A DNA stretch of 64,000 nucleotides from Agapanthus africanus (Eukaryota > Streptophyta > Magnoliopsida > Asparagales > Amaryllidaceae). The stretch is taken from contig CM057339.1 in the NCBI GenBank assembly GCA_030015575.1, positions 778,302,809-778,366,808 of the forward strand. The letters are read 5' to 3'. Shown piece after piece: positions 22,969 through 35,600 of the stretch. Under the pieces are notes generated by a model. It made no database searches, was not told where the DNA came from, and was given only the letters and a program-made list of their open reading frames with translations. Numbering within the stretch: position 1 is the stretch's first letter; each line of letters starts with the position of its first letter. A program made the translations under genes and the position numbers.

Positions 22969-24365
22969 TGTTCATATCAGAATTTTACATTATTATATCA
23001 TCCATTCTTAATCATATTACAAATAAATAGGTGATTTTGATCCATGTCTGCTAAATAGCTGCAGGTTACAGGTTCTCAGATCGTTACAGTGAAATTCATG
23101 AAAAGACGCTACAAATGTGAGACTACGACCAACAATAGATGAATCCGTATGATGCCGCCTACCAGTTTAAGGAACAAACGAAGATCAGTAGACAGTTCAA
23201 TGCACAAAGTACAAGGGCAGCACATGATTAAAGACTTCAACGCGAAGCTCACGGAAAAAAGTCCACAACATTCTGCACTGTGGAAATCTGGAAGAAAATA
23301 GAAGATATTCTGTGGAACCAAGTGAAGAAAACAGAAGGAAAATGCAACATGAAACAACCCTAGAAGTTTGAGCCAGAGATCCCACTAATTGGTCGCGGAA
23401 CCGCGGCCAAACATGACTTTCTGCCGCGGAACCGCGGCCGTGTCGGTGCACGTGCCGGTGGGTGTCAGTGCTTTGACCCGGCTTTCTTAGGGTAGTTTTG
23501 TAAATTCAAAGATGGATCAGATGTAAAACGTAGGGTTTCTCCTATTTATAAATAGGAGAGCCGAAAGCCTAATTAGGCATGCTTCCTTTTATTTTCTAGA
23601 TCTAAATTTTAAGTTCATTGTAATCGTTGAAGATGTATCAATAAAGTAAGTTTCTTTTTCTATCTTGCATTTTTTATCTGACTTTAATTTTTGCAATTTT
23701 TTATCTGTCTTTTATTATCTGCAATTTAGATAGCCTTTTAAAATAAAAATTATAAAAATAAATTCTTTTCTCACTTTCCTAATGAGTGAGTAATTCCTCA
23801 CTTGTTAGGGTTAGGATAGGGAAGGTTTGAGAGAAGGAAATCTTTCTCACTCTTTTCCTTGCCCCTATAATTTTAATTAATACAGACTCTATTTAAATTA
23901 ACCACACACCGCTCACTACGACACCCTATCCTACAAGATAGCGATGATTCCCTAATTAGACCGGTTGTGGTTGATTTAAATAGAAGTTAAGGCTAAGAGT
24001 TAAGAAAGGACGGACACGGACCAAAAGGAAGAAACTAAGTTTCTTCTTAGTCGTGCTAATATCCTTTTTTGACTATTACCCTAACACCTATATTCTTAAC
24101 TAGGGCAAGGAAAGCAGTGAATAGATTCCTTATTCCAAACTAACCTAATCCTAACCCTAGCAAGGCTTTAAATCAATTGAATCTCATTCGTAGATTTTAA
24201 AACAAAACCTACCAAAAATAGGACTTAACTCGTTAGAACTTAAAGACAATAACATCATTTCCCTGTGGACCGATCCGTACTCAACCGGCTAGCTACCAAG
24301 CGACACCGTTTTGATTGCGGTAAATTTAAACTTTAAACGCATACGCAAAAAATCTCCAACAACCA
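22969..24365 (+). repeat. Athila 3' LTR
   Basis: Starts TGTTCATATCAG and ends CAACAACCA, with AGCTC following. It retains more perfect dyads than the 5' LTR: GC-rich at about 23,390-23,408 and 23,421-23,440, and the 22-bp TATA palindrome at 23,538-23,559. Confidence 0.93.
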
Positions 24366-24370
24366 AGCTC
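24366..24370. repeat. Target-site duplication AGCTC, right copy (Athila)
   Basis: Matches 11,740-11,744. Confidence 0.92.
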
Positions 24371-25640
24371 CGAAAACAATTTCGAAATAAGGACATGGAG
24401 ATGACCAAGCTTTACTCCAAAATCGATGACTTGATGAATGTCATGATGTAGCTCATGGCTCAAATCGCCTGGGCACCCTCCAATCAAGTGCAAGTTTCCA
24501 CTCATGAGCCGGGTGATAATAACCCAAAGCAACCAATGCATGTCCCTTTAGGTCCGAGTATAGGCGAGCCATACGAAAGCCAGCCACATTCCACTTCTAG
24601 GGATGCCTTGGCCCCAGATGTAACCATTCCACTAACACAAGATCAGATAATGGATTTAGTCATCAACAAAGTTAAAACATTGGTGGCCGAAGCCGAGGCG
24701 TAGAAAGATATTGGCGGTAGTGGACAGCCGTATCCCGCACATTATGACCTGATCGAGTTCCCCAGAGGTTATGTCATCCCTAAGTTCAGAAGATTCGATG
24801 GGACGGGAAACGCGAATCAACATATTGCTTATTTTAAAGTGTCGTACAGAAATACAGGGGGAAATGATGCGCTCCTCCTCCGTCAGTTCGTCAACAGCCT
24901 AACTGGTACCGCTTTTGACCGGTACGCGAGTATACCAGACGGTTCTGTCACTACTTTTGCCTATATGGAATCTCTGTTTCGTCAAAGATTTATGAGTGCC
25001 AACTACAAAATTTCCATTATCGACCTTATGAGAACCAAGCTGGGAAATAACGAAAGCAATATGGACTTTGTCGCCCGATAGCGCAATCTCACTGTCAAGT
25101 GCGGGCCGTCGTTGGAGAAGGAACAATTCGTCACCCTCCTTATTGAGAACCTTAGCAATTAGATGGTTCTATTACTATGTACTGCAAGCCTCAAAACGTT
25201 TCAGGAGCTGACCAAGGAAGTCCAAATATTAGAACGTTCAAAGCAAGAGTCTACCCTGGACTCTCAGTGTGACAAGTCTTGGAAGAGCAAGAGGGACGAC
25301 AACCTTAGAAGCAAGAATTCCAGCAATACCAATATCTTTAATGCATCTGACAATGAATACAAGTGAATAGCAGGCAAATCCAAAACAAACCGGTCTCGAA
25401 AGTCAGTGTTGAGAGGAGAAGTTACTTCCCTGGAGGAGAAATAGAACAAGGTCTACTCTTTCAGGAGAGAAAAAGTTAGCATGATATTCAAAGATGCTCT
25501 AAACAACGGTCTACAATTTCCCGAGTCGAAGAAGCTTCATGAAGCAAAGATGGCCAACAATCCTTTGTATTGCCAATACTATCGAGTAGTGAGCCATGCG
25601 ATCGAGAATTGCTATATTTTCAAGGTCAAAAAGCAATAAA
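24371..25640 (+). pseudogene. gag: Tat-like gag, main part
   Basis: This continues the frame broken at 11,744. The capsid core is clear: EFPRGYVIPKFRRFDGTGN, then HIAYFKVSYRNTGG, FVNSLTGTAFDRYASIPDGS and LFRQRFMSANYKIS at about 24,757-25,010, matching the retrotransposon gag family of plant Ty3/gypsy elements. In-frame stops occur near 24,450, 24,701, 25,079 and 25,160. A zinc-knuckle-like remnant, YCQYYRVVSHAIENC, lies near 25,570. Function in a live element: capsid and RNA packaging. Confidence 0.82.
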
Positions 25641-26363
25641 AGACCGGAGAGATCGAGGTGTCTAAATGCATGTTGGTGAATAATTAAGTTGCGATCACCA
25701 AATTTATACAGACAGAAGATGAAACTTTCTGGGAGAAAATAGCTAATTTCTCTATGCCGAAAAATGAATCTGAATCGCCCTAGAATCCATGGAGCATGCA
25801 TATATCTAAGAAGATGAATAAGATATTAAAGCTGCTTCAGATGGAGCCTAGAAATGAATGGGAGGGGCAGAAGGAGCCTATCGTTCTAGCTATCAATTCG
25901 GGTCGATCATGCTTAATGTCCAAAGTGCTTAAGAAGAAGAAAGGGAAAAATCCAGCTCAACGCGAAAAGAAGTTTGTGAGGAAATCAATCATTCAAAAGT
26001 ATATTGATTCTCTTGAAGACTACGAGCAGAAGAAAATAACTCTAATTCAATTGAAGGGGTTCTTCCCCGTAGAAACAACTGAAATTCTGGAAATGATAGA
26101 AGAAGAATCTAATGGTGAGGTTCCTATTGTGACCTGCTAAGCCATCCACCTTGGCAGCAACTCCGAGGAAAATATTTATTTTTCTGAAGAGGACGAGAAG
26201 CTCGCCACAAAGGCCAACTAAATCTAACTTAGAATCGGCATGGCTCTACTGTCAAATCAAGACAATGCCCCCAAAAGGAAATGAAAAATAAGTCGTTAAT
26301 GAAGAAGATGGCGGAGAGCCCGCTCATGAAGACTCGAGTCCTTCCTGAGTAGACTATAATGTC
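25641..26363 (+). pseudogene. Tat-like gag-protease link, degraded
   Basis: Frames such as 25,796-26,140 (114 codons, Lys/Glu-rich, IIQKYIDSLEDYEQKK) sit between gag and protease. No catalytic domain is visible; this is the spacer usual in Tat-lineage polyproteins, interrupted by stops. Confidence 0.5.
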
Positions 26364-26672
26364 TTGACTCATTTTCGGAAATTTCCGTCTTTCCTGAGCA
26401 TCTATGATTCCCTGGTTCTATCCAAAGAGCTTAGAGATATTCTCATTCATGCTCTACAAAACCTCGAGCGGTACCAGGCTCGCTTCATGGAAATTAATAT
26501 GAAAGAAGCCCGGTACACCCTGCATACAGCCGCGGTCACATTCAAGGATGAAGACCTGTTACTGAGAACAGTTGAGCATAGCCGGTCATTTTACGTGACC
26601 GGGTACAGCGGCGGAGATCGAATTAATCGCATATTGATTGATCCGGGGTCCTCAGTGAACATCATGCGATAG
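26364..26672 (+). pseudogene. pro: Tat-like aspartic protease
   Basis: The frame contains AAVTFKDEDLLLRTVEHSR and FYVTGYSGGDRINRILIDPG followed by SSVNIM, the Tat-lineage protease active-site region. The usual motif is D-G/S/T-G; here the second residue is Pro (DPGSS), which should disable catalysis. A stop follows at once. Degraded flap sequence (KILLGRP-like) is visible near 26,850. Confidence 0.75.
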
Positions 26673-26911
26673 CGAAATCTAAATAGTTTGTCAATGGACT
26701 TTGACACCTGTCAAGAGAAATGATTTTCATTCAAGGCTTCAATTAAAATTACCAGCAAGTTCTAGGATCCATAGCTCTATCGATCAGGTTCGGGGAACTA
26801 CAAATTGAAGTCAAGATATACGTGATCAATGCCGATACATCTTATAAAATTCTCTTGGGGCGGCCATGACTTCATGATTACGGCATCGTTCTGTCAACAC
26901 TCCATTAGTGC

Positions 26912-27612
26912 ATGAAGTATACCAAAAATGGTGAAGAAAGACGTATTAACGGAGACATACAGCCGTTCGGTGTACATGAAATACTCTATGAAGACCCTCG
27001 GTATTTTGTGAACCCCCAAAATGCAGAGCCACAACCGACTAAAGGTAAAACGGCCCTGAAACTCAAAAGCAGATCCGAGCCAACTGTCACCTTCAAAAGT
27101 AAAAACCCCAAAGTGCGCCCGCCTTTCAGCAGTGACATTGATGAGACCGAAACTGGAAGCACATCCTTCCTCAAAACTCGTCCACATCTTGGTAGCGACA
27201 CGGACGATTATGATATTGAAGGCCCATCCGGCAGCACAATTTGCCTTTATTTAGGCAGCGGCACTGAAGAGTCGGAGAAAGAGGACCCATCCTACAACAG
27301 CTATGCAGATTGGGCTCTCATGCAAAAAGTGAAGCTACGAGAAACCTTCGAGGATACAGAAGAGTCCCTAGCCATCACAACGGAGACAGAGCAGATATGC
27401 AAAGAGCTAGATTCATTGTCAGTTTCTACCGTGGACCAGCTGACGACTTTCTACGTTTTCCGGAGAAGCAACAGAAAGGGATCCTGTTTTACGGGTCAAA
27501 CCCTGTCTTGCACCCAAATGATTTGTCCATGACGTACCTCCCCTACGAGAGAGGCATAAGAGTCTGTTTACCGCTAAAGGCTGGACTAAGACGTAGAGGA
27601 CGCCTAGCCTGA
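26912..27612 (+). pseudogene. Tat-like protease-RT spacer; RT absent
   Basis: The frame 26,912-27,532 (206 codons) starts with KYTKNGEERRINGDIQPFG and a DPRYFVN segment, as in the spacer after Tat protease, then is acidic and Ser/Glu-rich. A second frame, 27,310-27,612, overlaps it. The element becomes unreadable near 27,640: I find no RT, RNase H or integrase of this element anywhere in the window. Confidence 0.55.
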
Positions 27613-27640
27613 ATACGGGGGCAGATGCTATATAGAACAT

Positions 27641-28027
27641 ATCCATCCACCTCTCCGAAAATACCGAGTTTATTTATGGCACCGTAAATCAGAGGTTTGG
27701 ACAATACGACCATTATAGCATGACTTTATCAGATTCCCCCTTATTGAGGGATTTTTGATTGTGGGGACGCTCTTCCCTGCAGGCACAAACCCTTGCAGTT
27801 AATTACATTATCGCAACACAATAACCACTTTTACCTGCTCTGGTAGGTCACTTCGTATCCTGATATATTGTTGATTTTAGGGTTACCTGTGGATTGTATA
27901 CGGAGACTAGTTTATGTCATTGCCCGTAGGGTGCGGATTAGTCCAAATCCGTATATATATATTTGGGTTTGAACTTAGATTGTATGTTCCATCAGTTCAG
28001 GGGATATTTTGTTTTATTCAAGGACCG
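27641..28027. other. Non-coding junction between Tat-like remnant and palindrome array
   Basis: No gene seen. It contains CCTGTGGATTGTATACGG at 27,886, a motif that recurs near 47,234, 47,895 and 48,420 on the far side of the PMD gene, suggesting both flanks belong to one element. Confidence 0.5.
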
Positions 28028-30420
28028 TTAATCTGATTTTAGATTAAGATCAACTTAAATATATGAGCATATGATCTTAATTTATTTTAAATAAGGATAC
28101 GTTAGTCTCATATAAGACTAACATTAACTTAGAAATATAGTTAAGGATCATTAAATTTTGTTAAGATCCATCAATAAAGTGTATGGGCTTTGCTGCAATG
28201 AACAACATGGGTTCAAGGAAATTTCATAGACTTAGCCTATTTTGGGCTCAGTCTTGAGCTTTTCATCATCTAACAGTGTTAAGCACTTAGTCTTTTGACT
28301 ATGGATATAATATCCAAATTTTGCTCTGGCGCTCATATGGGTATCACATGAGGCACTCAAACTTGAGTATTGCCCGATCAGTGCGAAGCACTTAAACACT
28401 TTGAATATATAGCGCTAAGAAATTTTATACAGCGCTTACGTAGGTATCACGTGAGGCGCTCCAGCTTGCCAATTTTTAAACGCTCACATGGGTTTCACGT
28501 GAGGCGCCAGATCTTTACTGATGCGCGCTCACGTGCGGCACTGAGTTTATGGGTGCTCACACGCAAGGCACGTGCGGTGCTGAGTCTTTTTTACGGGCGC
28601 TCACGTGTTAGGCACGTGAGGCACCAAGCCCTTGGAGATTTAATCTCTATTTATTTTTTTGAAAGAAGTTAAACTCCTGTTAATGGTGTTTTGACTATTG
28701 ATGATCACCAAGATGTCTATTTTTTGAAGATCTGGATTCAGGTTTTTGAGAACTAAGTTCTTTTGTTTCTTTTTTATGAGAACTAAGTTCTTTAAAGGGT
28801 TGAACCCTGTTTCAGAGGAATTAAATTTCTGGAATATACATTCCATTTCTTTTCTTCATATTTCTATTCCCATATCTTGTTTTTCCCCCTAGACCTTGAG
28901 TCTGAAGAACATAATCTTCCCGATGAGAATTAAATTCTCAACTGATGGGAGATTTGTCCTGCGAATCTCAGATCCAGATAAAGAACTAAGTTCTTTATAA
29001 ATGGTTAAACCCTTATATTTATGTATGATAGATAAAGGAGATATTTTGATCTCTTCTTTTTTCTTTACCTAGGGTTTGAGGGAAGCAAGAAGGAGTTTTT
29101 TCTTCATCCAGAGAATTAAATTTTGAATTATAGCCTTTTTATCACCTTATGGGGTTGATTTTCTTCCCGAGACTTCAAGTCTCGGGTCCTTTATATAGGT
29201 GAGGAAAATTATTGATTAGTTTGAGAAAATCTCTCATTGAGAGAAATCAATTGATTTAATTGACTTAAAGATCATTCGGAGAATTTTGTCCACCGTTGGA
29301 TCTTTGATCCGGTGTACTTTATTTATCAGAAAATGTTTTCTGTTTGTTTAAGCAATATTAGGAAAATATTTTCCTAACAAAGTATTTGATTTCGTCTCCT
29401 GATTTGGTCGGTGATATTATAATCACCGTTGGATAAGGGTTCTCTGTTTAACAGAGAAAATCTTTCTAGTTTTAGAAAGATTGGGGGAATTTTTTTCCGC
29501 AAATAGAACTTATTTCTGAATAGAATTTAATTATATTTGGAGCTAGTGCTTCAATTTTATGCGCTCAGGTGACTTTCACGTAAGTGCTATCATATATAAA
29601 CGGTAGCAGCGCTCTCATGCTTTGCATGTGAGCGCTCACGTGTTTGACACGTGGAGCCCTATTTAGGTTTTAATTGATTTGTATTCAGTGCTCACATATT
29701 TTGCATATGAACGCTCACGTGTTTAACATGTAAAGCTTTATACCACAGGACTTAATCCTTATTGAAGCCAAAGGTCACATGCTTTGCATGTGAGCGTTTA
29801 TGTGCTTTGCACATGGGAGGCTATAGGATTTAATCCTCCTTAATACTGGCGGTCGCATGCTTTGCACATGGGAGGTAATAAGGTTTAATCCTCCTCCCGT
29901 TCTTCTTTTTTTATATAAGGGAACAAATGCCATCCACCGTTGTTCTCACGTGGCGTGCACATGAGGGCACCGGTATCACCCTTACAGCTGTTGGATCACC
30001 TAGGAGAATGGGGGAGTCGAATTGATCCCATCATGTCCCATAAATAGAGCCTTTTGCTATGGAGTGACTACTGTTTCTTCATCTTACCCATTGAGTTTTA
30101 TTTTTTCTTAAGAATTTAATTCTCGCTTAGAGCTTAGTTCTCTGCGCTCAAAAATTCCTTTAAACATAGTCGACTCCACTAAAATTTTTGGCAAGGACCA
30201 TGAATAGAGATTAACTCTTAACCTTTTTTGAGGATTTTCTGGATTTTAAATCCATTAACATATTTGACAGAGTTTAGCTCTTTTTTTTGAACCGATCTCT
30301 TAGAGATCTATAATAAAAAATGTTTTTTTATGAAGATCATAGATCTTGATGTCCCGATCGAAGGTTCAACTCGATGGACATTCTTGAATCTATCATTGAT
30401 GATTTTTTCTCTCTCAGGGA
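28028..30420. repeat. Array of short perfect dyads with variable stems
   Basis: A 2.4-kb non-coding stretch packed with short palindromes whose arms differ from one to the next. Perfect examples (arm length): 28,028-28,047 (7), 28,101-28,122 (8), 28,600-28,620 CTCACGTG/CACGTGAG (8), 28,796-28,808 AGGGTT/AACCCT (6), 28,924-28,940 TGAGAATT/AATTCTCA (8), 28,978-28,998 ATAAAGAACT/AGTTCTTTAT (10), 29,166-29,186 CCCGAGACTT/AAGTCTCGGG (10), 29,230-29,244 (7), 29,358-29,377 (a 20-bp palindrome), 29,440-29,458 (9), 29,461-29,480 (8), 29,637-29,653 (7). Many have a one-base centre and a T/A-rich middle. A TATA-like CCATAAATAG lies near 30,040, so it may be an LTR or 5' region of the PMD element. Confidence 0.85.
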
Positions 30421-30494
30421 TTTACCCTGTTGTCAATCTTGAATTTTGGGGATTTCTAAAATTTAATTCCATTGTTCAATCCACAAGTTCCCTA

Positions 30495-30499
30495 ATGTG
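30495..30499. repeat. Target-site duplication ATGTG, left copy (LARD-2)
   Basis: Precedes the LARD-2 5' LTR; repeated at 40,050-40,054. Confidence 0.93.
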
Positions 30500-32596
30500 T
30501 GTTGGAGATAGTGCCCTCATAGTCAATTATTGGATCGCAGGTACGTGATTGCAATGATTGCGGAGGACCTATACCGGTAGGGCAGTCTTACTCAAGATGA
30601 TAGTATGCTATCTGGTTTGCCTTTATCAGTCGTGTACATGTTCAGGTGACTGATTACATGTTACACTTTGATAGAGCCCTTAGGATCTTGCTTTACCACC
30701 AACAGTATGATGGCGATCATATACGTGAGAGTTGGGTGGTTTATATGCATATCCTTCATTGTGGTCCCTAGTCGTGGGAGTTTCGAGACAGGGCATCGAT
30801 ACTCCGGAGTAGACTAGTGTATACAGTCGAGACCCCGACGAGGGGCGGTGGCCTGTCTCACAAGCCACTGGTGTCAGTTGGATCACCTAAGATGTTTACA
30901 GGTGCTCATTGGGTTATGAGTACACCGGATAGGACTCGCCGGGAATCTGCTAGTTAGTACTATATCTATCGTCAGATAGCAGTTCCCTAGTGACATGTGT
31001 ACAGGTTAGTTTATCGACCTGAGGTCGTCATTTGTCTCGTGTGAGTTCCTACTGTGCTTTGATTTCTACCCTACCACGGCTCAAAGGAGTCGTGCAAACA
31101 GGTAGTTTTTGGGTACAGTCCCGAGCCATATGGAGGCACGTGAGCGGATCGACAGGGGATTCGTCTCTCCCGGTATTGGGGGCGAGATCGTACTGTGTCT
31201 AGGAGAGCCATTACACAAAGCCCACGGCCGTGGCAGGAGATTTACTAGTAGGTACTCCAGTAGTATCTCAGGGTGTTATTGGGCTTCACTCCGACACGAC
31301 TTATACTGCTATTGGGGGTCTGACGTTACTAGCCCCCTAGGCAGATATGCGATACTCATAGACGAACGGACCGGACTGTATATACATTGTCACTGTTAGG
31401 CTCAGTAGGGTTTCTGGATGAGTTCGCTCATCAGCCTCCCTTGAGGTCAGTCCATGGGCAGCCGTTACGCATTGCTAGTGCCGCTGACGGTTTGTGGTTA
31501 AACCCACTGCCAGGGTACTGACGAGTCATTAGAGTCCCCCACAGACAGTTTCCTAAGTTCGGGCGAAACGTTGTAGAGGCCGTATGGTTTTATGGCATGG
31601 TTCGGAAAATGCACGTGCGTTTACGCACGTGTCGGTTTTCGGACAGATGATACTGGTCGGCTTTGGTTTAAGCCGGATCCGAGTATTGTATTGAGTAGAT
31701 ATAATATCTTTGTCTCAGTTGCATTTGTATTCGGTCGTAATACAAATGCGGGTATATTTATACAGTTACGGGGTTATCCTGAAAGTCGTTTCAGGATCAC
31801 TTTTGGAAGTTGCCAGTTTCCAGTTTTCTATCAGCCGTCTTTTAACATTCGGTTAAAGACGGATTTATCTTTTCTTGGATGAGGGTGAGTCATGCTTCTA
31901 GAAGGTTCTAGAAATGGTGACTAGGGTGATGAGGTGTATTATGACTCATGATTTGACATTAATGATTCTTGTTTATCCTTAGGATATTTGTTCTTGATAT
32001 TTTTGTGAGGATAAGCTTCTTGTTTATGGTCACCTCCTTGATTGCTCCTACACTCACCCTCCTCCTCCATATAAGTGGCCGGCCCCTTCCCCCTCCACAC
32101 ACACTCTCACTTGATATTTTCATTTGGTAAAATGATTATGATAGATTTTGGGGTGTATGGAATTTCACAGCTCATTTCATTCCATCACCCGATTCGAGTG
32201 GCAACTTCATTAACCGATCGTCCACAGATTTGGACGAAGTGAGACAAAGTCATCTACTCATTCTCTACATCATTCTTGGTCGTCTCTTTTAGCAAACTTG
32301 ACGACCGAGTTGCCTCGAGTCAGAGGCGGGAGCCCGTTTAAAGAATTGTTGACGTGGTGCCACCTGGACGAGCAGATCGGAGATCGACGAGATCGGAGCA
32401 GCCGCAACGGAGCGTGGGATGATGGTTAAAGAATGAATGACTCGGATCGTTCGGTATAACCTTTCTACACTCTTTACAGTTTGTTAGTTTAGCAATAATG
32501 GCAGATCCGGGTTAAAGTATACGATAGCGCCAGTTAAAAAGTTTTTGTTCCGCATTTGGCGTCTGTAGACGGCCGGGGCGCTACCGTAGACTTACA
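30500..32596 (+). repeat. LARD-2 5' LTR
   Basis: 2,097 bp, starting TGTTGGAGATAGTGCCCTC and ending GTAGACTTACA. It contains the hairpin at 31,605-31,640 (inner arms CACGTGCGT/ACGCACGTG, outer GAAAA/TTTTC). Confidence 0.93.
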
Positions 32597-32597
32597 G

Positions 32598-32616
32598 TGG
32601 TATCAGAGCCTCACCA
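32598..32616 (+). other. LARD-2 primer-binding site (initiator tRNA-Met type)
   Basis: TGGTATCAGAGCCTCACCA, one base inside the 5' LTR, identical to that of LARD-1. Confidence 0.92.
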
Positions 32617-35600
32617 TTTTGCTTTACTAACTTGTGCTAACGCGTTTAAAATATCGATCGAACCGGAAATCAAAAACCGCATTTTTACAATTTCACAGTT
32701 TCTGTCGATTTTAAATGGCTTCCTAAAATTATTCTACACATCTCAGAAATCTGTGCAGGGTTTTCTAAGCATACCGACCAAATTTGAGCATGTGATTCCA
32801 CTAAACAGCCGCGGAATCGCGGCCAAACCCATGGGTTCGCCGCGCATCCACGGCCATTCTATGGGATCAGTGCACCAAATTTGGTCGGTGTCTTCTCTGT
32901 TGGAATTTGGGGTTTTTGGTATATATCTTCTGGGCGCAGATTTTGTTTCTGTTCAACAGTTGTTCGTGGGGCCCACTTTCTGATATTTAGTCGATCGAAA
33001 TTTAAACATGTTAGTTTTCAGTACTTACATTATATCTCCGACCGGGAATGTCATTTGATCGGTAAACCGCGTCTGATTGCTATAGTTCTTTTAGACAGGT
33101 TTGCGAACGTGACATTCGCGTTGATGTTCTGTGTTGTGCTGTGATGTTGCGGATTTGTCGTGATGGATAGCAGTGTGCAATGATAGTGCAGTTTGGATTT
33201 ATTTGTACATTTGATATTGCGGGGCGAGCGTCCAACTTGTGGACTGCCGTCACTGCCTGTTGTATAATATTCTTTTGGGGCACGACCAGGTTGCGGTCGA
33301 TGTACCTGTTGTACTATTTTTCATTACTGTACTTGGTTTTACCCCGCGACGGAGTGCACAGATAGCCGGGTTCTGGGGGGCAACGGGTCCGCATCTCATG
33401 GCTTTGAGAGGCAGAGGGGTCCCACTCTAGAATTGGCAGACTATTCGCCGTACTCGTAGGGGGTACAGGTTGACCCAAGGAGGGGTGCCCAAGATTACCG
33501 GATTCCGTGAAGTGCAGGGTGGTCTATTCATTATGCTGTAGGGGGCTGCCTCGCTTCAGGTTTTGGCAGGTAACTTGCCGCACCCGTAGGGGTCTAGGTT
33601 TCATTGCACAGGCTATCCACACGACAGGGGAACGTCGGGTTTCAGCAGCGGCTCTGTGAAACCCGGGTATCCCAGATTATCTGTATTGTTCTGTGATGCT
33701 TATTACTTTTCTGTAATGCTGCATATTATCACGCCTGGAGCAATTATTGTATATTGGTTTATATACTATTAGATGTTGTATATATTTTACACCCGCGCTA
33801 GTCCAGTCCCCGCTCTGTCGTTAGTTAAGTAACCTAACGGGTGATGACGGGACCCAGTGACGAATGCGGATGGCATATACGTACATTTTATTTTCGTTCT
33901 TTTCTGGTGTGATTATTGATGGGACTGCGTTGATTCTGATCAATGCAAAGTAAAGCAAACCTGTTTACAGTTGTTGGAAAAAATTTAAAATGTGTTATTG
34001 CAAAGACTTTTCCTTTTGTTTTGCATAGCGGTATTCAGTGGATTATCCTACACCTCATTCGACGGGGCAAGGGCCGATATCCCTTCACCGAGACTGACCC
34101 CTTGGGAAGAAGTTTGCGTCAGGGAAATAACTTCACTATAGTCGATTACAAGTTGCTTTGCATAGCGGTATTCAGTGGAATATCCCGCACCTCATTCCAC
34201 GAGGAAAGTGCCGAGATCCCTTCATCGGGAGTGACCTCTTTAGCAAAAGGTTTTCGCCACTATATTTTAAAAAGCTATCAGGTTCCTTCAGCGATATCAA
34301 GTTCGTTACGTTAATGGTTTTTCACCAAAAACCAGCCGTAGCCCTCCGTCACTTCTTTTGGGTATTCAGTAGTATTCAAGCTATGCATTTTAGCCAAAGT
34401 TAAGGCATAGTGTTTGGTAGCTGCTGGGTATTCATTTGTTGCATAGATAGATGAGTTAGTTTGGGACAGTCGTTCTGCCGATTGGCCAAAGTCAGGGGCA
34501 TGTGCGGGTGGGTTCAAATTGACAAGATAGTGACGGGTAGAACTTGGCATGTGACTTATGACATTTTGACCAAAGCCAAGGTTATAAGAGCATGGGGCAA
34601 AAATCATATCGGGAGTTTCTAAAGAAATTGAAACTTGCCAAGTATGCGCATACCTTCTGGAGTATGAGTAACGTGGATGCATTCCATCACGTTATCATGC
34701 GATGAGAGTTGGATCCCGATTCCCACTGATGAGTTGGTTTACTCTTCGGGTGATCCCGATTGATTCTTCTTTCAGGTTTGGAGGAGAATTTGACAGGACA
34801 GTGGGAGGTTTCCGGATTAGATAAAGTGATAACCATTCTGATCTAGGTCAGAGTGCACGCAGAGTGTTTCTTTTCTCTCTCTCTTTGGCAGCGACCTTTG
34901 ACCGACCCTAGACTATGACTCAGTGACCAAGTTGACCGAACCTTCTTAAAATACTGGCTTTTGGATTGTCTATGTTGCATAAGTCATTGCCACTCCTTCT
35001 TTTGCCCTTTGTATTTCTCAGAACACCCGTATTACTACGGATATCCACTTCCATTGGATAGATCCATCGTATGGTTATATACGAACTCGAAGGGACTTCT
35101 TCGAGGATGGGTCCAGGTTCAGGAGAAATAGAATTGGTTTATTCAGTTGTCTTTTATTATCACCTTCTCTCAGGTTGCGAGGGCTCCTTGGTTTAGGAGA
35201 GTACACCTATTACGCTTACTGGATAGTCTTATTCCAAACCATAGGCAGGTGCCGAAAGGTAGGGAATGAAGAAAATCAATTAAGCCTAAGTAGGGTGTGC
35301 AAAAGGTAATATGCAAAGACAAAATAAACGGATTAGAATGAGGGCAAAGTAAATTGCGACTGATATCATTCATGACCAAACCGCGTACTTCATCGCCACT
35401 CCCATTTCACCTTTAAAAGAATAAGGTATTATTCAATTGTCTTTTATCATCACCTTCTCTCAGGATGTGAGTACTCCTTGGTTTAGGAGGGTACACCTAT
35501 TATGCTTACTGGATAGTCTTCTTCCAAACCATAGGCTGGTGCCGAACGGTAGGGAAGGAAGAAAACCATTTAGCGTAACGATGGTGTGCAGAAGGTAACG

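Larger units (their letters stand above)
11745..24365 (+). mobile_element. Athila-type Ty3/gypsy retrotransposon, full length, decayed
   Basis: A 12,621-bp element with LTRs of 1,411 and 1,397 bp, a primer site just inside the 5' LTR, gag, protease, RT, RNase H, integrase, a third ORF and a purine tract AAGTTTGGGGGTA before the 3' LTR, flanked by AGCTC. Order and motifs (DLGAS protease, FMDD reverse transcriptase, TLRSG linker, third ORF after pol) fit the Athila lineage. Every coding part carries stops or frameshifts. The first ~140 bp of the LTRs differ at about 6%, suggesting this insertion is older than the LARDs. Confidence 0.94.

Noticed and set aside
28028-30420. CRISPR-like array
   Set aside because: There is no constant repeat or regular spacer length; the units are dyads with changing stems, in plant nuclear DNA.
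31109-31399. 96-codon frame MGTVPSHMEARERID in LARD-2 LTRs
   Set aside because: Present in the LARD-2 LTRs (also 38,563) but not kept as an open frame in the LARD-1 LTRs; no domain.
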